64,000 nt of DNA from Exiguobacterium sp. KRL4 (GCF_001870785.1 NZ_MOLV01000001.1:124001-188000); one strand, 5' to 3'; shown: positions 1 through 8,677, counted from the first letter of the stretch. The notes: generated by a model not told the origin, from the letters alone. A program made the numbers and translations.

Positions 1-465
1 GTCTGGATGTTGACCGGACTTTGGCATGGCGCGAGTTGGACATTTGTTGCCTGGGGGGTCTACTACGGAATCTGGATTATGCTCGAGAAAGCCTTCCTTG
101 GGAAGTTGCTGGCGCGGGTTCCCGTGTTCGCGACCGTTTGGACGCTGGTGCTCGTCTTAGTCGGGTGGGTCTTTTTCCGGGCGGAAACGTTCCCGGAAGC
201 GATCACATACATCCAAGCGATGTTTGTCCCGGATGTTGTGTGGGATGACCGCGCGAGTTATCAACTCGTCCAAAATGGTGTAATCTTAGCGCTCGCGTGT
301 CTTGCTGCGACTCCGATTCCGAAACGGATCGGTGAACGATTTGTCGAGGCATCGGGCAAAATTGGACAGACGATGCAATATGGATATGCGATGGTCTTGT
401 TGTTCCTCGCCACATCGGCGCTGGTCGCAAGTACGTTTAATCCCTTTATTTATTTCCGTTTCTAG
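1..465 (+). CDS. MBOAT family O-acyltransferase, C-terminal part (cut by window edge)
   Basis: The reading frame is already open at base 1, so only the last ~154 residues are present. The start contains the conserved MBOAT stretch LTGLWHGASWTFVAWG; its histidine corresponds to the invariant family histidine. Several hydrophobic membrane segments follow, and the end (STFNPFIYFRF) is typical of AlgI/DltB/PatA-like proteins. These membrane enzymes move acetyl or other acyl groups across the membrane onto surface polysaccharides. The next gene, 15 bp downstream, encodes a DHHW/AlgX-like extracellular partner, which supports a role in polymer O-acylation rather than D-alanylation (no dltA/C/D-like genes are visible). 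The substrate is unknown. Confidence 0.9.
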   Translation, partial: VWMLTGLWHGASWTFVAWGVYYGIWIMLEKAFLGKLLARVPVFATVWTLVLVLVGWVFFRAETFPEAITYIQAMFVPDVVWDDRASYQLVQNGVILALACLAATPIPKRIGERFVEASGKIGQTMQYGYAMVLLFLATSALVASTFNPFIYFRF

Positions 466-480
466 AAAGGAGAAGACGAA

Positions 481-1671
481 ATGGCACAACCAATCGAACG
501 CAAATTAAAGCCAAAAGAGGTCGGTCAACCGTCATCTTCCTTTGAACGGAAGATGATGTGGATGACGACAATCAGTTTTTTCGTCATCTTGATAGCGATT
601 GGCGTGGGCACGATCCTTCGGGAAGACCGAGTCAGTTCCCAGCTTGAAAATCGATCCCTTGCACAGTCTGTTAAGCCGACCGTTCAAGGTGTTGTTTCGG
701 GTGAAGATATGGTGAAGGTGGAAAGCTATTTCACCGATCAATTAGTGTTGCGCGGAACCTTTGTTGAAATGCAGGCCCGATTATCAAAAAATGTTCTCCG
801 GCAGCCGTTCCGCAACGGCATTTATACGGCTAAAGACGGCTACTTGATTGAACCGAGTCAAGCGGTACAACCGGTCATCCCGAGTGCTTTTCAACAGTTC
901 ACGCAAGAGGTGAACCGTCCGGTCTACTTCGCACTTGCACCATCCAAAACCGTTATTGCGGAACGGGATGGAATCATTCCGAACTACGTCGCATCAAACG
1001 CCGAGCAACGGTACAAAACGATGCAAGCCGGTTTTACGAAAGCAGGAATTACATCAATTCCCCTAGATGCGTTAAAGTTGACGGATTACTTTAAGACAGA
1101 CCATCACTGGAACATAGATGGTGCCTATCAAGCGTATGACGAGATCATTCGTACGGTTGGAAAAACAGAGCCGACCTTAAAAAAAGTCGCAATGGATCCT
1201 CAGGCAAAACGGTCATCGGAACATCCTTACTTTGGTTCACTCGCCCGTAAGACGACGCTTGCGTATGCGAGCGCAGGAGACAAAATTGAATATTACGATG
1301 CCAACCAATTTGAGGGCATTGACGTCTGTTACGACAACAAATGTCGTCAGCCGCTGATTGATGAGCAATTCATCAAAGAAGAGGGGGATTATGCCGATCG
1401 TTATGAAGTGTTCATGCGCGGCAACCATGGCATTTTATCGATGACATCGAAGACGAAGGGACCAAAGTTACTTGTCCTCAAGGACTCGTTTGCGAATCCG
1501 GTCCTCCCGTTTCTCGCCAAGAGTGCCAATCTTGAGGTCGTTGATGTGCGATACGTCAATAAAGATTTTGATGCTTCTGAATTCGCGAAGCAAAAAAATG
1601 TGGATGCCGTCGTCTTTTTACACAATGCGAACATCGCTGGCTTGATGAAGACGTATCAGCAGAAATTGTAA
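481..1671 (+). CDS. DHHW/AlgX-like SGNH-fold protein, probable O-acetylation partner of the MBOAT protein
   Basis: This 396-residue protein has one N-terminal membrane segment (about residues 24-45) and an extracellular domain. The family signature DHHW is at residues 207-210 (KTDHHWNIDGAY) and a candidate nucleophile Ser336 lies in LKDSFANP; these match the Asp/His and Ser motifs of AlgJ/AlgX/DHHW proteins, which complete acetyl transfer outside the cell. The ATG follows AGAAAGGAGA at good spacing. The gene sits between an MBOAT acyltransferase and an LCP ligase, probably as one transcript. Function in surface-polymer acetylation is inferred from family and context; the polymer is not identifiable. 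Confidence 0.85.
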   Translation: MAQPIERKLKPKEVGQPSSSFERKMMWMTTISFFVILIAIGVGTILREDRVSSQLENRSLAQSVKPTVQGVVSGEDMVKVESYFTDQLVLRGTFVEMQARLSKNVLRQPFRNGIYTAKDGYLIEPSQAVQPVIPSAFQQFTQEVNRPVYFALAPSKTVIAERDGIIPNYVASNAEQRYKTMQAGFTKAGITSIPLDALKLTDYFKTDHHWNIDGAYQAYDEIIRTVGKTEPTLKKVAMDPQAKRSSEHPYFGSLARKTTLAYASAGDKIEYYDANQFEGIDVCYDNKCRQPLIDEQFIKEEGDYADRYEVFMRGNHGILSMTSKTKGPKLLVLKDSFANPVLPFLAKSANLEVVDVRYVNKDFDASEFAKQKNVDAVVFLHNANIAGLMKTYQQKL

Positions 1672-1683
1672 GGGAGGTACCGC

Positions 1684-2607
1684 ATGAGATCACGTCTACG
1701 AAAAAAGCAACGGCCGATTGGCTGGCGGATCGTGAGTGCCGTCTTGTTGTTATTTGTCTTAACGATCAGTGCGACGACAGGATATGCATTCTTAAAGCTC
1801 CAGCAAACAGCTGATTCGTTCATCACGCCATTAAAAGGGGAAAAAAAGCTCCCGCTTGAAGTGATGCAACCGGTCAATGTTTTATTGATTGGAGTCGATG
1901 AGCGAAAAAATGATCCGGGACGAGCCGATGCGATCATGTTGCTATCGTTTAATCCGAAAACAAAACAAGCGACCGCCCTTTCGATTCCGCGTGATATGCA
2001 GGTGACGATCGCAAATGGTGAGAAAACCAAAATCAATCACACGTATGCTTACGGAGGCGTCGAAGAGACGATTGAGACGGTCGAGCAGACGTTTGAGACC
2101 AAAGTCCCGTACTATGCCAAAATCAACATGGACGGATTGATTGAACTTGTCGATGCGGTCGGTGGTGTGACGGTTGACAATCCATCTGCTTTCAGTTGGA
2201 ATGACCGCCGCCTGCAAAAAGACTACGCTGAAGGGAAAATCAAACTCGATGGGCTCGAGGCGAGTGGATATGCCCGTATGCGAAAACAAGATCCACTCGG
2301 CGATATGGGACGGCAAATCCGTCAACGGCAGGTCCTGGAAGCGGTCGGCATGAAACTTGCCGGTCCCGATGTCCTGACGAATTTAGAAGAAGTCAGTCGT
2401 GTCCTGAAAAACAACTTCAGCACGAATATCACGTTTTCAGAAGCGGCTCAACTGGCGCAAGAAAACCAAACCGGGTTTGAACGTCTGAAACCGCTCAAAC
2501 TGGACGGTGAGGGATACATCGCGAGTGATGGCGTCTGGTATTTCTTTGCCTCGGATCAATCGATGCAAGAAGCCAAACAGGCGATCGACGAATTGGTGAA
2601 AAGTTAA
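1684..2607 (+). CDS. LytR-CpsA-Psr (LCP) family cell-wall glycopolymer ligase
   Basis: This 307-residue protein has a short basic N-terminus, one membrane segment (about residues 14-36) and an extracellular LCP domain. Visible LCP motifs are LLIGVDER, the SIPRDMQVTI arginine-aspartate motif, KINHTYAYGG, and GYARMRKQDPLGDMGRQIRQRQ carrying the conserved arginines that bind lipid pyrophosphate. Family members transfer undecaprenyl-linked glycopolymers such as teichoic acids or capsule to peptidoglycan. The gene is 12 bp after the DHHW gene with RBS GGGAGGT and is followed by a clear terminator, so it ends the surface-polymer operon. Which paralogue (TagT/U/V type) cannot be told. Confidence 0.93.
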   Translation: MRSRLRKKQRPIGWRIVSAVLLLFVLTISATTGYAFLKLQQTADSFITPLKGEKKLPLEVMQPVNVLLIGVDERKNDPGRADAIMLLSFNPKTKQATALSIPRDMQVTIANGEKTKINHTYAYGGVEETIETVEQTFETKVPYYAKINMDGLIELVDAVGGVTVDNPSAFSWNDRRLQKDYAEGKIKLDGLEASGYARMRKQDPLGDMGRQIRQRQVLEAVGMKLAGPDVLTNLEEVSRVLKNNFSTNITFSEAAQLAQENQTGFERLKPLKLDGEGYIASDGVWYFFASDQSMQEAKQAIDELVKS

Positions 2608-2623
2608 TCAGATCGTTTTCAAG

Positions 2624-2661
2624 GACTGTGCAAAAGGAAATCCTTTTACGCAGTCTTTTTT
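2624..2661 (+). terminator. Rho-independent terminator after the LCP gene
   Basis: A ~15-bp stem (GACTGTGCAAAAGGA pairing with TCCTTTTACGCAGTC, a few wobbles or mismatches) with a 2-nt loop is followed by a T run. Confidence 0.85.
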
Positions 2662-2717
2662 ATCGTTTCGCTTGTTGGTCCAAAAGTCTTATTTTCTTTA
2701 GCAGACTAAAATAAGCT

Positions 2718-2765
2718 TTGACAGACAGGCAGAACGAATGGAGAATGGAAATGAAAACGATTACA
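2718..2765 (+). promoter_or_regulatory. pullulanase promoter with CcpA cre site
   Basis: A -35 box TTGACA (2718-2723) is followed after 17 bp by GAGAAT (2741-2746). Directly downstream, at 2751-2765, ATGAAAACGATTACA fits every position of the catabolite-responsive element consensus WTGNAANCGNWNNCW. Its place over the transcription start predicts CcpA repression of pulA in good sugars. An inverted repeat, CTTATTTT / AAAATAAG (2688-2695 and 2708-2715), lies just upstream of the -35 box and could bind another regulator. Regulation is inferred. Confidence 0.75.
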
Positions 2766-2786
2766 TAAATCCAAGGAGGATACGGC

Positions 2787-5699
2787 ATGAATCGATTGAA
2801 ATCAGTCTGTGCAGTTGTGCTAACGTTTGCACTGATGTTTAGTTTGTTTCCAGTAAATAGCTTGGCACTGGAAAAAGGCAAATCGACACTCGTCATCATT
2901 CACTACAAAGAAGATAAAACGTCAGAAAAAGATTGGAATCTCTGGTTATGGGCGAACGGACCTGATTATTTCCCGAATAAGGCTCACGCCTTTAACGGCG
3001 AAGATGCTTATGGAAAAATCGCAGCTTATGAGTTTCCAGTGGATCAACCGGAAAAAATCGGCTTCATCGTCCGCGATGATTCGTGGAACAAAGATCCCGG
3101 TTCAGAAAGCGACCGCTTCATCACAAAAGACATGATCAAAGATGGCGTCGCAGAAGTGTGGATCGAGTCAGGCAGTAAAGAAGTATCACCTGTCAATCCA
3201 ACGGGTGGCAGCGACGTCGAGGACGTCAATACGAACATTCATTATTACCGTTACAATAATGATTATGACAAGTACGGGGTATGGGCATGGCCAAACGCCC
3301 AGGATGGAAAACGATTTGAATTTAATGGTCAAGATGAGTTTGGTGCTGTTGCCAACGTCACATTGACGAACACGACAAAGGAACGTCTTGTCGGGATCAT
3401 CCCACACATCGAAGGATGGTCTGAAAAAGACGGGGCGGATCGTTTTTATTACGCTGGAGCAAAGGACATTTGGTTGATTGAAGGCGACCAGACAGTCTAT
3501 TACAGTAAACCAGACATCGACCGGACACCGAAATTCACAAGTTTCTTAGCCGACGATTTTAAAACCATGACGCTGAAAACCAACTCGCCGATTGCGGCGG
3601 ATGATTTGAAAACGTTAACGTTTAAAGGGTTGGTCAATCCGGTCGTAAAACAAGTCGATGCGAAAACACTTGAAGTCACTGTAGCGTCGGACATTGATCT
3701 TGCGAATATCGTCACCGTGTCACATCCGGTCTTTGGCGAAGGGATTTTAGAAGCCGGGAAAGTATTACGTTCCGATGCCTTCGACAAAAAATATGCATAC
3801 GACGGCAAACTCGGTACGGTCTATCAAAAAGGCAAAACGACGTTCCGTGTCTGGGCACCGACTGCCCAAGCAGTGGAACTCGAATTGTACAAGTTACCGA
3901 AAAAACAAGCAGCAACAACAAAAGATATCGTGCGTGAAGTAAAAATGGTCCGCGGCGACCGTGGTGTCTTTACCGTTACGGTCAAGGGAGACCTCGACGG
4001 AACAGGTTATACGTATGAAGTCACACATGCCAAAGAAACGACACGAGCAGTTGATCCATATGCGACGGCTGTTGCCGTCAACGGGGATCAAGGAGTCATC
4101 GTTGATTTAAACGAAACGGATCCAAAACGTTGGACGAAAACAAAAATGCCGCTGAAACAAGCGACGGATGCCATTATTTACGAAACGCATGTCCGTGACT
4201 TGTCGATGTTTGATGTGACAGGAAACACATACGATTCAGGCATCAAACAAAAAGGGAAGTATCTTGGTGTCGTCGAACCGGGCACACGTTTGATGAAAAA
4301 CGGTAAAAAAACAAAAACGAAAACAGGACTCGATCACTTAAAAGAACTCGGAATCACCCACGTCCAATTCATTCCGGTGTATGACTTTAATACGGCGTCC
4401 GTCGATGAGACGAACCCGCTTAAAACATACAACTGGGGCTATGATCCGAAAAACTACAATGCGCCTGAAGGTTCTTACGCAACCAATGCCTATGATCCAA
4501 AAGTCCGGATCAAAGAGATGAAACAAATGATTCAAGGATTACACGATAACGGATTACGTGCCGTCATGGACGTCGTCTATAACCATATGTTTGATGCGAA
4601 AGCTTCGAACTTGGATAAAATCGTCCCAGGCTATTATTACCGCTACACAGAAGGCGGCGATCTGGCGAACGGCACAGGTGTCGGAAACGATACCGCTTCC
4701 GAGCGCAAGATGATGCATAAACTGATCGTCGATTCGGTTGACTACTGGGCAAAAGAATACCGATGGGACGGATTCCGTTTTGATTTAATGGGGATTCATG
4801 ACGTTAAGACGATGAATGCCGTCAAACGGACGACAACTAAAATCGATCCGTCGATCCTCGTCTTCGGAGAAGGGTGGAGTCTTGGAACACCACTTCCGGA
4901 AGCAGAAAAAGCCAATCAGACGAATGCCAAGCAGATGCCGGGCATCGCACACTTTAACGACAACTTGCGTGATGCGCTCAAAGGAAGTGTTTTTGAAGAT
5001 ACGGAAGCCGGTTTCGTCAACGGCAAGGCAGGTCTTGAAACACGCATCAAGCGCGGGGTTGTCGGTGAGATTGCCTATAACAAAGAAATCACCGGTTTCA
5101 CAGCAGAACCAGATCAAGCCATCACGTATGTCGAAGCCCATGATAACCACACATTATGGGACAAGTTGAACTTAACGAATCCGCAAGATACCGATGCGAC
5201 GAAAACAAAGATGCATCGCTTGGCGTCAAGCATCCTGCTGACGTCACAAGGAACAACTTTCATCCATGCCGGTCAAGATTTCATGCGGACAAAAGGTGGC
5301 GACCACAATTCGTACAAGTCACCGGATTCCGTCAATCAACTGGATTGGAAATTAAAAATGGACCGTCAAGCTGATGTCGATTACATGAAAGGACTGATTC
5401 AAGTCCGAAAAGCGAATCCTGTTCTTCATTTAGGAACAGCAAAAGACATCCGCCGCTACTTGACGTTCACATCGTCACCGGAGCAGGTTGTAGCGTATCA
5501 ATTATCAGATGATGCGCCGCAACAAAAAACGGATCTTTACGTCGTTCATAATGCAAAACGTCAAGCCGTCAAGATGACGTTACCAAAAGGAACATGGAAT
5601 GTGATCGTCGATGGTAAAACCGCCGGAACGAAAACACTTAAAAAAGTGTCGGGCAGCCTTACGGTCGATCCAATCAGTTCTTACGTGTTAAAAAAATAA
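2787..5699 (+). CDS. pulA: secreted type I pullulanase (GH13)
   Basis: This 970-residue enzyme has a signal peptide (about residues 1-28). Two pullulanase-type starch-binding (CBM41-like) modules follow at roughly 32-135 and 149-243, then a linker domain, a CBM48-like domain near 345-380 (TTFRVWAPTAQ), and a GH13 catalytic barrel. The type I pullulanase signature YNWGYDP is present. Catalytic candidates are Asp666 (DGFRFDLMG), Glu695 (FGEGW) and Asp786 (EAHDNH). It should cleave alpha-1,6 links of pullulan and branched starch outside the cell. RBS AAGGAGG precedes the ATG; a cre site lies upstream. No LPXTG or SLH anchor is seen at the C-terminus, so it is probably released. Confidence 0.95.
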   Translation: MNRLKSVCAVVLTFALMFSLFPVNSLALEKGKSTLVIIHYKEDKTSEKDWNLWLWANGPDYFPNKAHAFNGEDAYGKIAAYEFPVDQPEKIGFIVRDDSWNKDPGSESDRFITKDMIKDGVAEVWIESGSKEVSPVNPTGGSDVEDVNTNIHYYRYNNDYDKYGVWAWPNAQDGKRFEFNGQDEFGAVANVTLTNTTKERLVGIIPHIEGWSEKDGADRFYYAGAKDIWLIEGDQTVYYSKPDIDRTPKFTSFLADDFKTMTLKTNSPIAADDLKTLTFKGLVNPVVKQVDAKTLEVTVASDIDLANIVTVSHPVFGEGILEAGKVLRSDAFDKKYAYDGKLGTVYQKGKTTFRVWAPTAQAVELELYKLPKKQAATTKDIVREVKMVRGDRGVFTVTVKGDLDGTGYTYEVTHAKETTRAVDPYATAVAVNGDQGVIVDLNETDPKRWTKTKMPLKQATDAIIYETHVRDLSMFDVTGNTYDSGIKQKGKYLGVVEPGTRLMKNGKKTKTKTGLDHLKELGITHVQFIPVYDFNTASVDETNPLKTYNWGYDPKNYNAPEGSYATNAYDPKVRIKEMKQMIQGLHDNGLRAVMDVVYNHMFDAKASNLDKIVPGYYYRYTEGGDLANGTGVGNDTASERKMMHKLIVDSVDYWAKEYRWDGFRFDLMGIHDVKTMNAVKRTTTKIDPSILVFGEGWSLGTPLPEAEKANQTNAKQMPGIAHFNDNLRDALKGSVFEDTEAGFVNGKAGLETRIKRGVVGEIAYNKEITGFTAEPDQAITYVEAHDNHTLWDKLNLTNPQDTDATKTKMHRLASSILLTSQGTTFIHAGQDFMRTKGGDHNSYKSPDSVNQLDWKLKMDRQADVDYMKGLIQVRKANPVLHLGTAKDIRRYLTFTSSPEQVVAYQLSDDAPQQKTDLYVVHNAKRQAVKMTLPKGTWNVIVDGKTAGTKTLKKVSGSLTVDPISSYVLKK

Positions 5700-5707
5700 A
5701 GCACAAA

Positions 5708-5757
5708 AAACGTATCGCCTCTGTGAATGACTCACGGTGGCGATACGTTTTTTTTTC
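5708..5757. terminator. bidirectional terminator between pulA and the symporter gene
   Basis: A perfect 12-bp stem, AAACGTATCGCC / GGCGATACGTTT, with a nested hairpin, has an A-rich left flank and an 8-9 T right flank. It can end transcription from both convergent genes. Confidence 0.9.
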
Positions 5758-5770
5758 GATCAAGGAAAAG

Positions 5771-7024
5771 TTAAGCGTAACGCTCGTCTTCTTCCTCTTC
5801 TTCGTTCAGGTTACCTTCTTCCGATTTCGCGACGATGACGGCACAAGCAGCGTCACCCGTGATGTTGACGGCTGTCCGCATCATATCGAGCAGGCGATCG
5901 ACACCGATGATCAAGGCGATCCCTTCAACAGGCAGGTTGACGGACTGGAGAACCATCGTCAGCATGACGAGACCGACACCCGGTACGCCGGCTGTTCCGA
6001 CAGACGCGAGAACGGCAGTCAGGACGACTGTTGCCAGTTGCGCCGGTGACAAGCTGACATCATACACCTGAGCGATAAAGACCGTCGCGACCCCTTGCAT
6101 GATTGCTGTACCATCCATATTGATCGTCGCACCAAGCGGTTGGACGAAACTCGATACGGATCGTGGAACTTTTAACTCACGTTGTGCCGTTTGCATCGCG
6201 ACCGGTAACGTCGCGTTCGATGACGAAGTCGAGAAGGCAAACAACATGACCGGGGCAAACTTTTTAAAGAAGAAAAACGGATTCATCTTTCCGAGCAACG
6301 AGACCGTTGAGCCATACGTCAGTAAAGAATGAACGACCAGTGCCAAGATAACGACTCCCATATAAAGCGCCATTGCTTTCAGTGAATCAAATCCTTGTGC
6401 ACCAACGGCAGAGGCAATCAAAGCAAATGCGCCGAGCGGTGCCATCTTCATGACGAGACCAATCAAGTACGTCATCAAGTCATTTCCTTGTTCGATGAAC
6501 GAACGTAACGTCGAGGCCTTACTACCGAGGAACGTAATCCCGAATCCGATGAAGACACTGAAGACGATCAGTTGTAACATGTTGCCTTCTGCCATCGAAG
6601 CAATCGGATTCGTCGGGAACATCCCGACGATTGTATTGATCAAGCTAGTATCTGGTAAATTCCCTTGATCATACTTTAAATTGTCTGTCGCAAAGGTGCC
6701 GAACGTCCCTGGTTTGATCAACAACGCCAAGCCAAGTGCAATGACGATGGCAACAGCCGTTGTCGTCATGAAATAGGTGATGGCTTTTCCGCCGACGCGA
6801 CCAAGTTCTTTTGGATTCCCGAGTCCCATGACACCAAGGGAAATCGAGAAGAAGACGATCGGGACGACGAGCATCTTGATCAGGTTCAGGAAAATCGTCC
6901 CGATTGGTTGGAGCGCATACTTATTCAATCCTTCGTAGATTGATTTGTCGGGTAACGTCGCGAGAATGATTCCGAGGATAATCCCGAGGACCAATCCCCA
7001 AATGATTCGTTTGGCTTCTTTCAT
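5771..7024 (-). CDS. dicarboxylate/amino acid:cation symporter (DAACS family)
   Basis: The 417-residue integral membrane protein belongs to the GltP/DctA family, which imports glutamate/aspartate or C4-dicarboxylates with protons or sodium. Family marks are the serine-rich loop TSSSNATLPVAM, the NMDGTA motif and the substrate-binding region TGDAACAVIVA close to the C-terminus. An upstream in-frame ATG at 7075 is possible, but I chose 7024 (MKEAKRIIWG) because AAAAAGGAG precedes it by 12 nt and the family begins there. The acidic tail (EEEEEDER) is unusual but harmless. Upstream lie a cre-like site and a promoter-overlapping inverted repeat, suggesting carbon regulation. Substrate cannot be assigned from sequence. 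Confidence 0.92.
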   Translation of the reverse strand: MKEAKRIIWGLVLGIILGIILATLPDKSIYEGLNKYALQPIGTIFLNLIKMLVVPIVFFSISLGVMGLGNPKELGRVGGKAITYFMTTTAVAIVIALGLALLIKPGTFGTFATDNLKYDQGNLPDTSLINTIVGMFPTNPIASMAEGNMLQLIVFSVFIGFGITFLGSKASTLRSFIEQGNDLMTYLIGLVMKMAPLGAFALIASAVGAQGFDSLKAMALYMGVVILALVVHSLLTYGSTVSLLGKMNPFFFFKKFAPVMLFAFSTSSSNATLPVAMQTAQRELKVPRSVSSFVQPLGATINMDGTAIMQGVATVFIAQVYDVSLSPAQLATVVLTAVLASVGTAGVPGVGLVMLTMVLQSVNLPVEGIALIIGVDRLLDMMRTAVNITGDAACAVIVAKSEEGNLNEEEEEDERYA

Positions 7025-7053
7025 AGATGAGAACAACTCCTTTTTCAGATAAC

Positions 7054-7122
7054 TGTGTCTATTTTGACACATCATTCACCGTTTTGACAAAACATTTCAA
7101 AAATATTACGAAAGCGCTTACA
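7054..7122 (-). promoter_or_regulatory. symporter promoter with inverted repeat and cre-like site
   Basis: On the minus strand TTGTCA (7090-7085) and CAAAAT (7066-7061) are separated by 18 bp. The -10 region is covered by an inverted repeat, TGTGTC-N6-GACACA (7054-7071). Upstream, at 7108-7122, lies a nearly symmetric cre-like site with core GAAAGCGCTTACA, one mismatch from consensus on either strand. Centred about 60 bp before the likely start, it could mediate CcpA activation or repression. The remainder of the 310-bp gap (about 7123-7232) shows nothing recognisable. Confidence 0.6.
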
Positions 7123-7232
7123 AAATATTTCGGTTTTTTTCAGCAAAAAACCATGAATCTGTTGTAAATAATGGGGTGACATGAGAGGATAGAAAAGAAC
7201 AAAAAGGAACATCTCGGGAATGATTCAAAACC

Positions 7233-7297
7233 GGTCAATCAACTATTGACCAAATTGTATATTCCTACTATAATGTTGTATGACGTGTCTGACACGT
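7233..7297 (+). promoter_or_regulatory. rpsU-yqeY promoter with palindromes
   Basis: TTGACC (7246-7251), 17 bp, TATAAT (7269-7274) is a strong vegetative sigma-A promoter. The -35 box is the right arm of an inverted repeat, GGTCAA-N7-TTGACC (7233-7251). A 15-bp perfect palindrome, ACGTGTCTGACACGT (7283-7297), begins at about +2, so it would form the 5' end of the mRNA as a small stem-loop or act as an operator. Confidence 0.85.
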
Positions 7298-7334
7298 TTC
7301 CTTTAGTCGGTAATATCGGAGGGAGGGAAAACTA

Positions 7335-7508
7335 GTGGAAACTCGTGTACGTAAAAATGAATCACTTGAAGACGCACTTCGCCGCTTCAAACGTGGTGTT
7401 TCAAAAGATGGTACGCTTGCTGAAGTTCGTAAACGTAAACACTACGAAAAGCCAAGTGTAAAACGTAAGCTTAAATCGGAGGCTGCGCGTAAGCGTAAGA
7501 AGTTCTAA
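7335..7508 (+). CDS. rpsU: 30S ribosomal protein S21
   Basis: A 57-residue basic protein beginning with GTG ([20 protein letters not shown]) and ending with the basic tail AARKRKKF. It matches S21 in length and sequence. The RBS GGAGGGA lies 8-10 nt upstream. S21 binds the small subunit near the anti-Shine-Dalgarno region and helps initiation. It is co-transcribed with yqeY 21 bp downstream, as in other Bacillales. Confidence 0.97.
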   Translation: METRVRKNESLEDALRRFKRGVSKDGTLAEVRKRKHYEKPSVKRKLKSEAARKRKKF

Positions 7509-7529
7509 CGTAAGAGAGGGTGTATCCTC

Positions 7530-7976
7530 ATGAGTCTTCAAGAGCGTTTGACAGTGGATATGAAGGAAGCCATGCGTTCGCGTGAGAAAGATCGTCTTAC
7601 GACGATTCGGATGGTGAAGTCGTCCCTGCAAAATGAAGCGATTAAACTCGGTAAGCAAGAATTAACTGATGAGGAAGAGCTAACTATACTCTCACGTGAG
7701 ATGAAACAGCGCAACGACTCCCTCCGAGAATTCGAACGCGCTGATCGTCACGACCTCGTCGAGAAGATTCAAGCAGAGATAATCGTGCTCGAAGCTTATA
7801 TGCCAAAACAACTTTCGGAAGAAGAAGTCCAGGAAATCGTCAACGCAGCTATTGCGCAGACGGGTGCCTCTGCTCCTTCTGATATGGGGAAAGTAATGGG
7901 AATCGTCATGCCGCAACTTAAGGGTAAAGCGGACGGTGCTCTAATTAATCGCCTTGTTAAACAACAACTGCATTAA
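7530..7976 (+). CDS. yqeY: GatB/YqeY domain protein
   Basis: A 148-residue all-alpha protein: [29 protein letters not shown] is the YqeY start and the C-terminal half ([33 protein letters not shown]) is the GatB-tail-like domain. In GatB this domain helps bind tRNA for transamidation; the role of stand-alone YqeY is not settled. It is the second gene of the rpsU operon and is followed by a terminator at 7986. Length and start agree with the family. Confidence 0.95.
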   Translation: MSLQERLTVDMKEAMRSREKDRLTTIRMVKSSLQNEAIKLGKQELTDEEELTILSREMKQRNDSLREFERADRHDLVEKIQAEIIVLEAYMPKQLSEEEVQEIVNAAIAQTGASAPSDMGKVMGIVMPQLKGKADGALINRLVKQQLH

Positions 7977-7985
7977 CCCGTTTTG

Positions 7986-8013
7986 AAAGGTGTCCTTCGG
8001 GATGCCTTTTTTT
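7986..8013 (+). terminator. Rho-independent terminator after yqeY
   Basis: Stem AAAGGTGTCC / GGGATGCCTTT with a 3-nt loop, followed by seven T. Confidence 0.85.
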
Positions 8014-8054
8014 GTTTTGGAGTTGTTAGAATTTTCGGAACTTAAAAAGAGTTA

Positions 8055-8081
8055 TGAAACCTTTTTAAAGATGAAAGCGTA
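8055..8081 (+). promoter_or_regulatory. sigma-W-like (ECF) promoter of nfeD-floA
   Basis: TGAAAC (8055-8060), a 17-bp spacer and CGTA (8078-8081) match the extracytoplasmic sigma-W consensus. In B. subtilis the equivalent yqeZ-yqfA-yqfB operon belongs to the sigma-W envelope-stress regulon, which agrees with this position. A TATAATAAT run just downstream could alternatively act as a sigma-A -10 box, but no good -35 box is spaced to it. Confidence 0.7.
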
Positions 8082-8167
8082 TATAATAATAGTAACAACG
8101 AACCATGCTCAGAATGAAGGAACATCGTATGTCGTCTGATTCCGATGAAAAAGGGGTGAACGAAGTA

Positions 8168-8677
8168 ATGTCTTTTAGCTTAGGGATGATTTTAGCGGTC
8201 TTCATGATCGGTGTCATCATGTTGCTGATCGAAATATTCGTGACAGGATTCGGTATTTTTGGTGTGCTTGGCATCGGCGCTGTCCTCGCGAGTTTGATCA
8301 TGGCCGGAGCAACGGTTGGTCAAGTCGGTCTCGCGATAGGCTTGGCAGTTTTTTTATCACTCGCTGCTGGATTTTGGGCGTATCGTCGGATTAAATCAAA
8401 CCAATCGCTCTTATGGAGAGGCTTGATTTTGACGGATTCGACATCGTCGGAAAAAGGATATCTATCTCATCAAGACAAAGAACAACTGCGTGGTAAAGTG
8501 GGAACTAGTTTGACACAGCTTCGCCCTGCAGGGACGATTGAAATCGACGGGAATCGTGTCGATGCGGTCACAGAAGGTAGCTTCATCAACTCGGGCGAGC
8601 AAGTCGTCGTCCAAGACGTCACCCACGGACGAGTCATCGTTCGAGTCCAAAAAACGAAGGAGGAGTCACTCACATGA
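8168..8677 (+). CDS. short NfeD-family membrane protein
   Basis: I start at ATG 8168 ([15 protein letters not shown]) because AAAAGGGGTG lies 9 nt upstream; a longer frame from 8105 has no RBS. The 169-residue product has about three hydrophobic segments (near residues 5-70) followed by a C-terminal beta-rich OB-fold-like domain ([22 protein letters not shown]...[21 protein letters not shown]), characteristic of NfeD proteins. NfeD partners flotillins in membrane microdomains. The long N-terminal protease-like domain found in YqeZ is missing, so this is the short form. Its stop overlaps the floA ATG by 4 nt. Confidence 0.9.
   Translation: MSFSLGMILAVFMIGVIMLLIEIFVTGFGIFGVLGIGAVLASLIMAGATVGQVGLAIGLAVFLSLAAGFWAYRRIKSNQSLLWRGLILTDSTSSEKGYLSHQDKEQLRGKVGTSLTQLRPAGTIEIDGNRVDAVTEGSFINSGEQVVVQDVTHGRVIVRVQKTKEESLT

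Noticed and set aside
5723-6332. Plus-strand open frames across the symporter gene
   Set aside because: They are shadows of the minus-strand symporter gene with low-complexity Thr/Arg/Ser-rich translations and no RBS.
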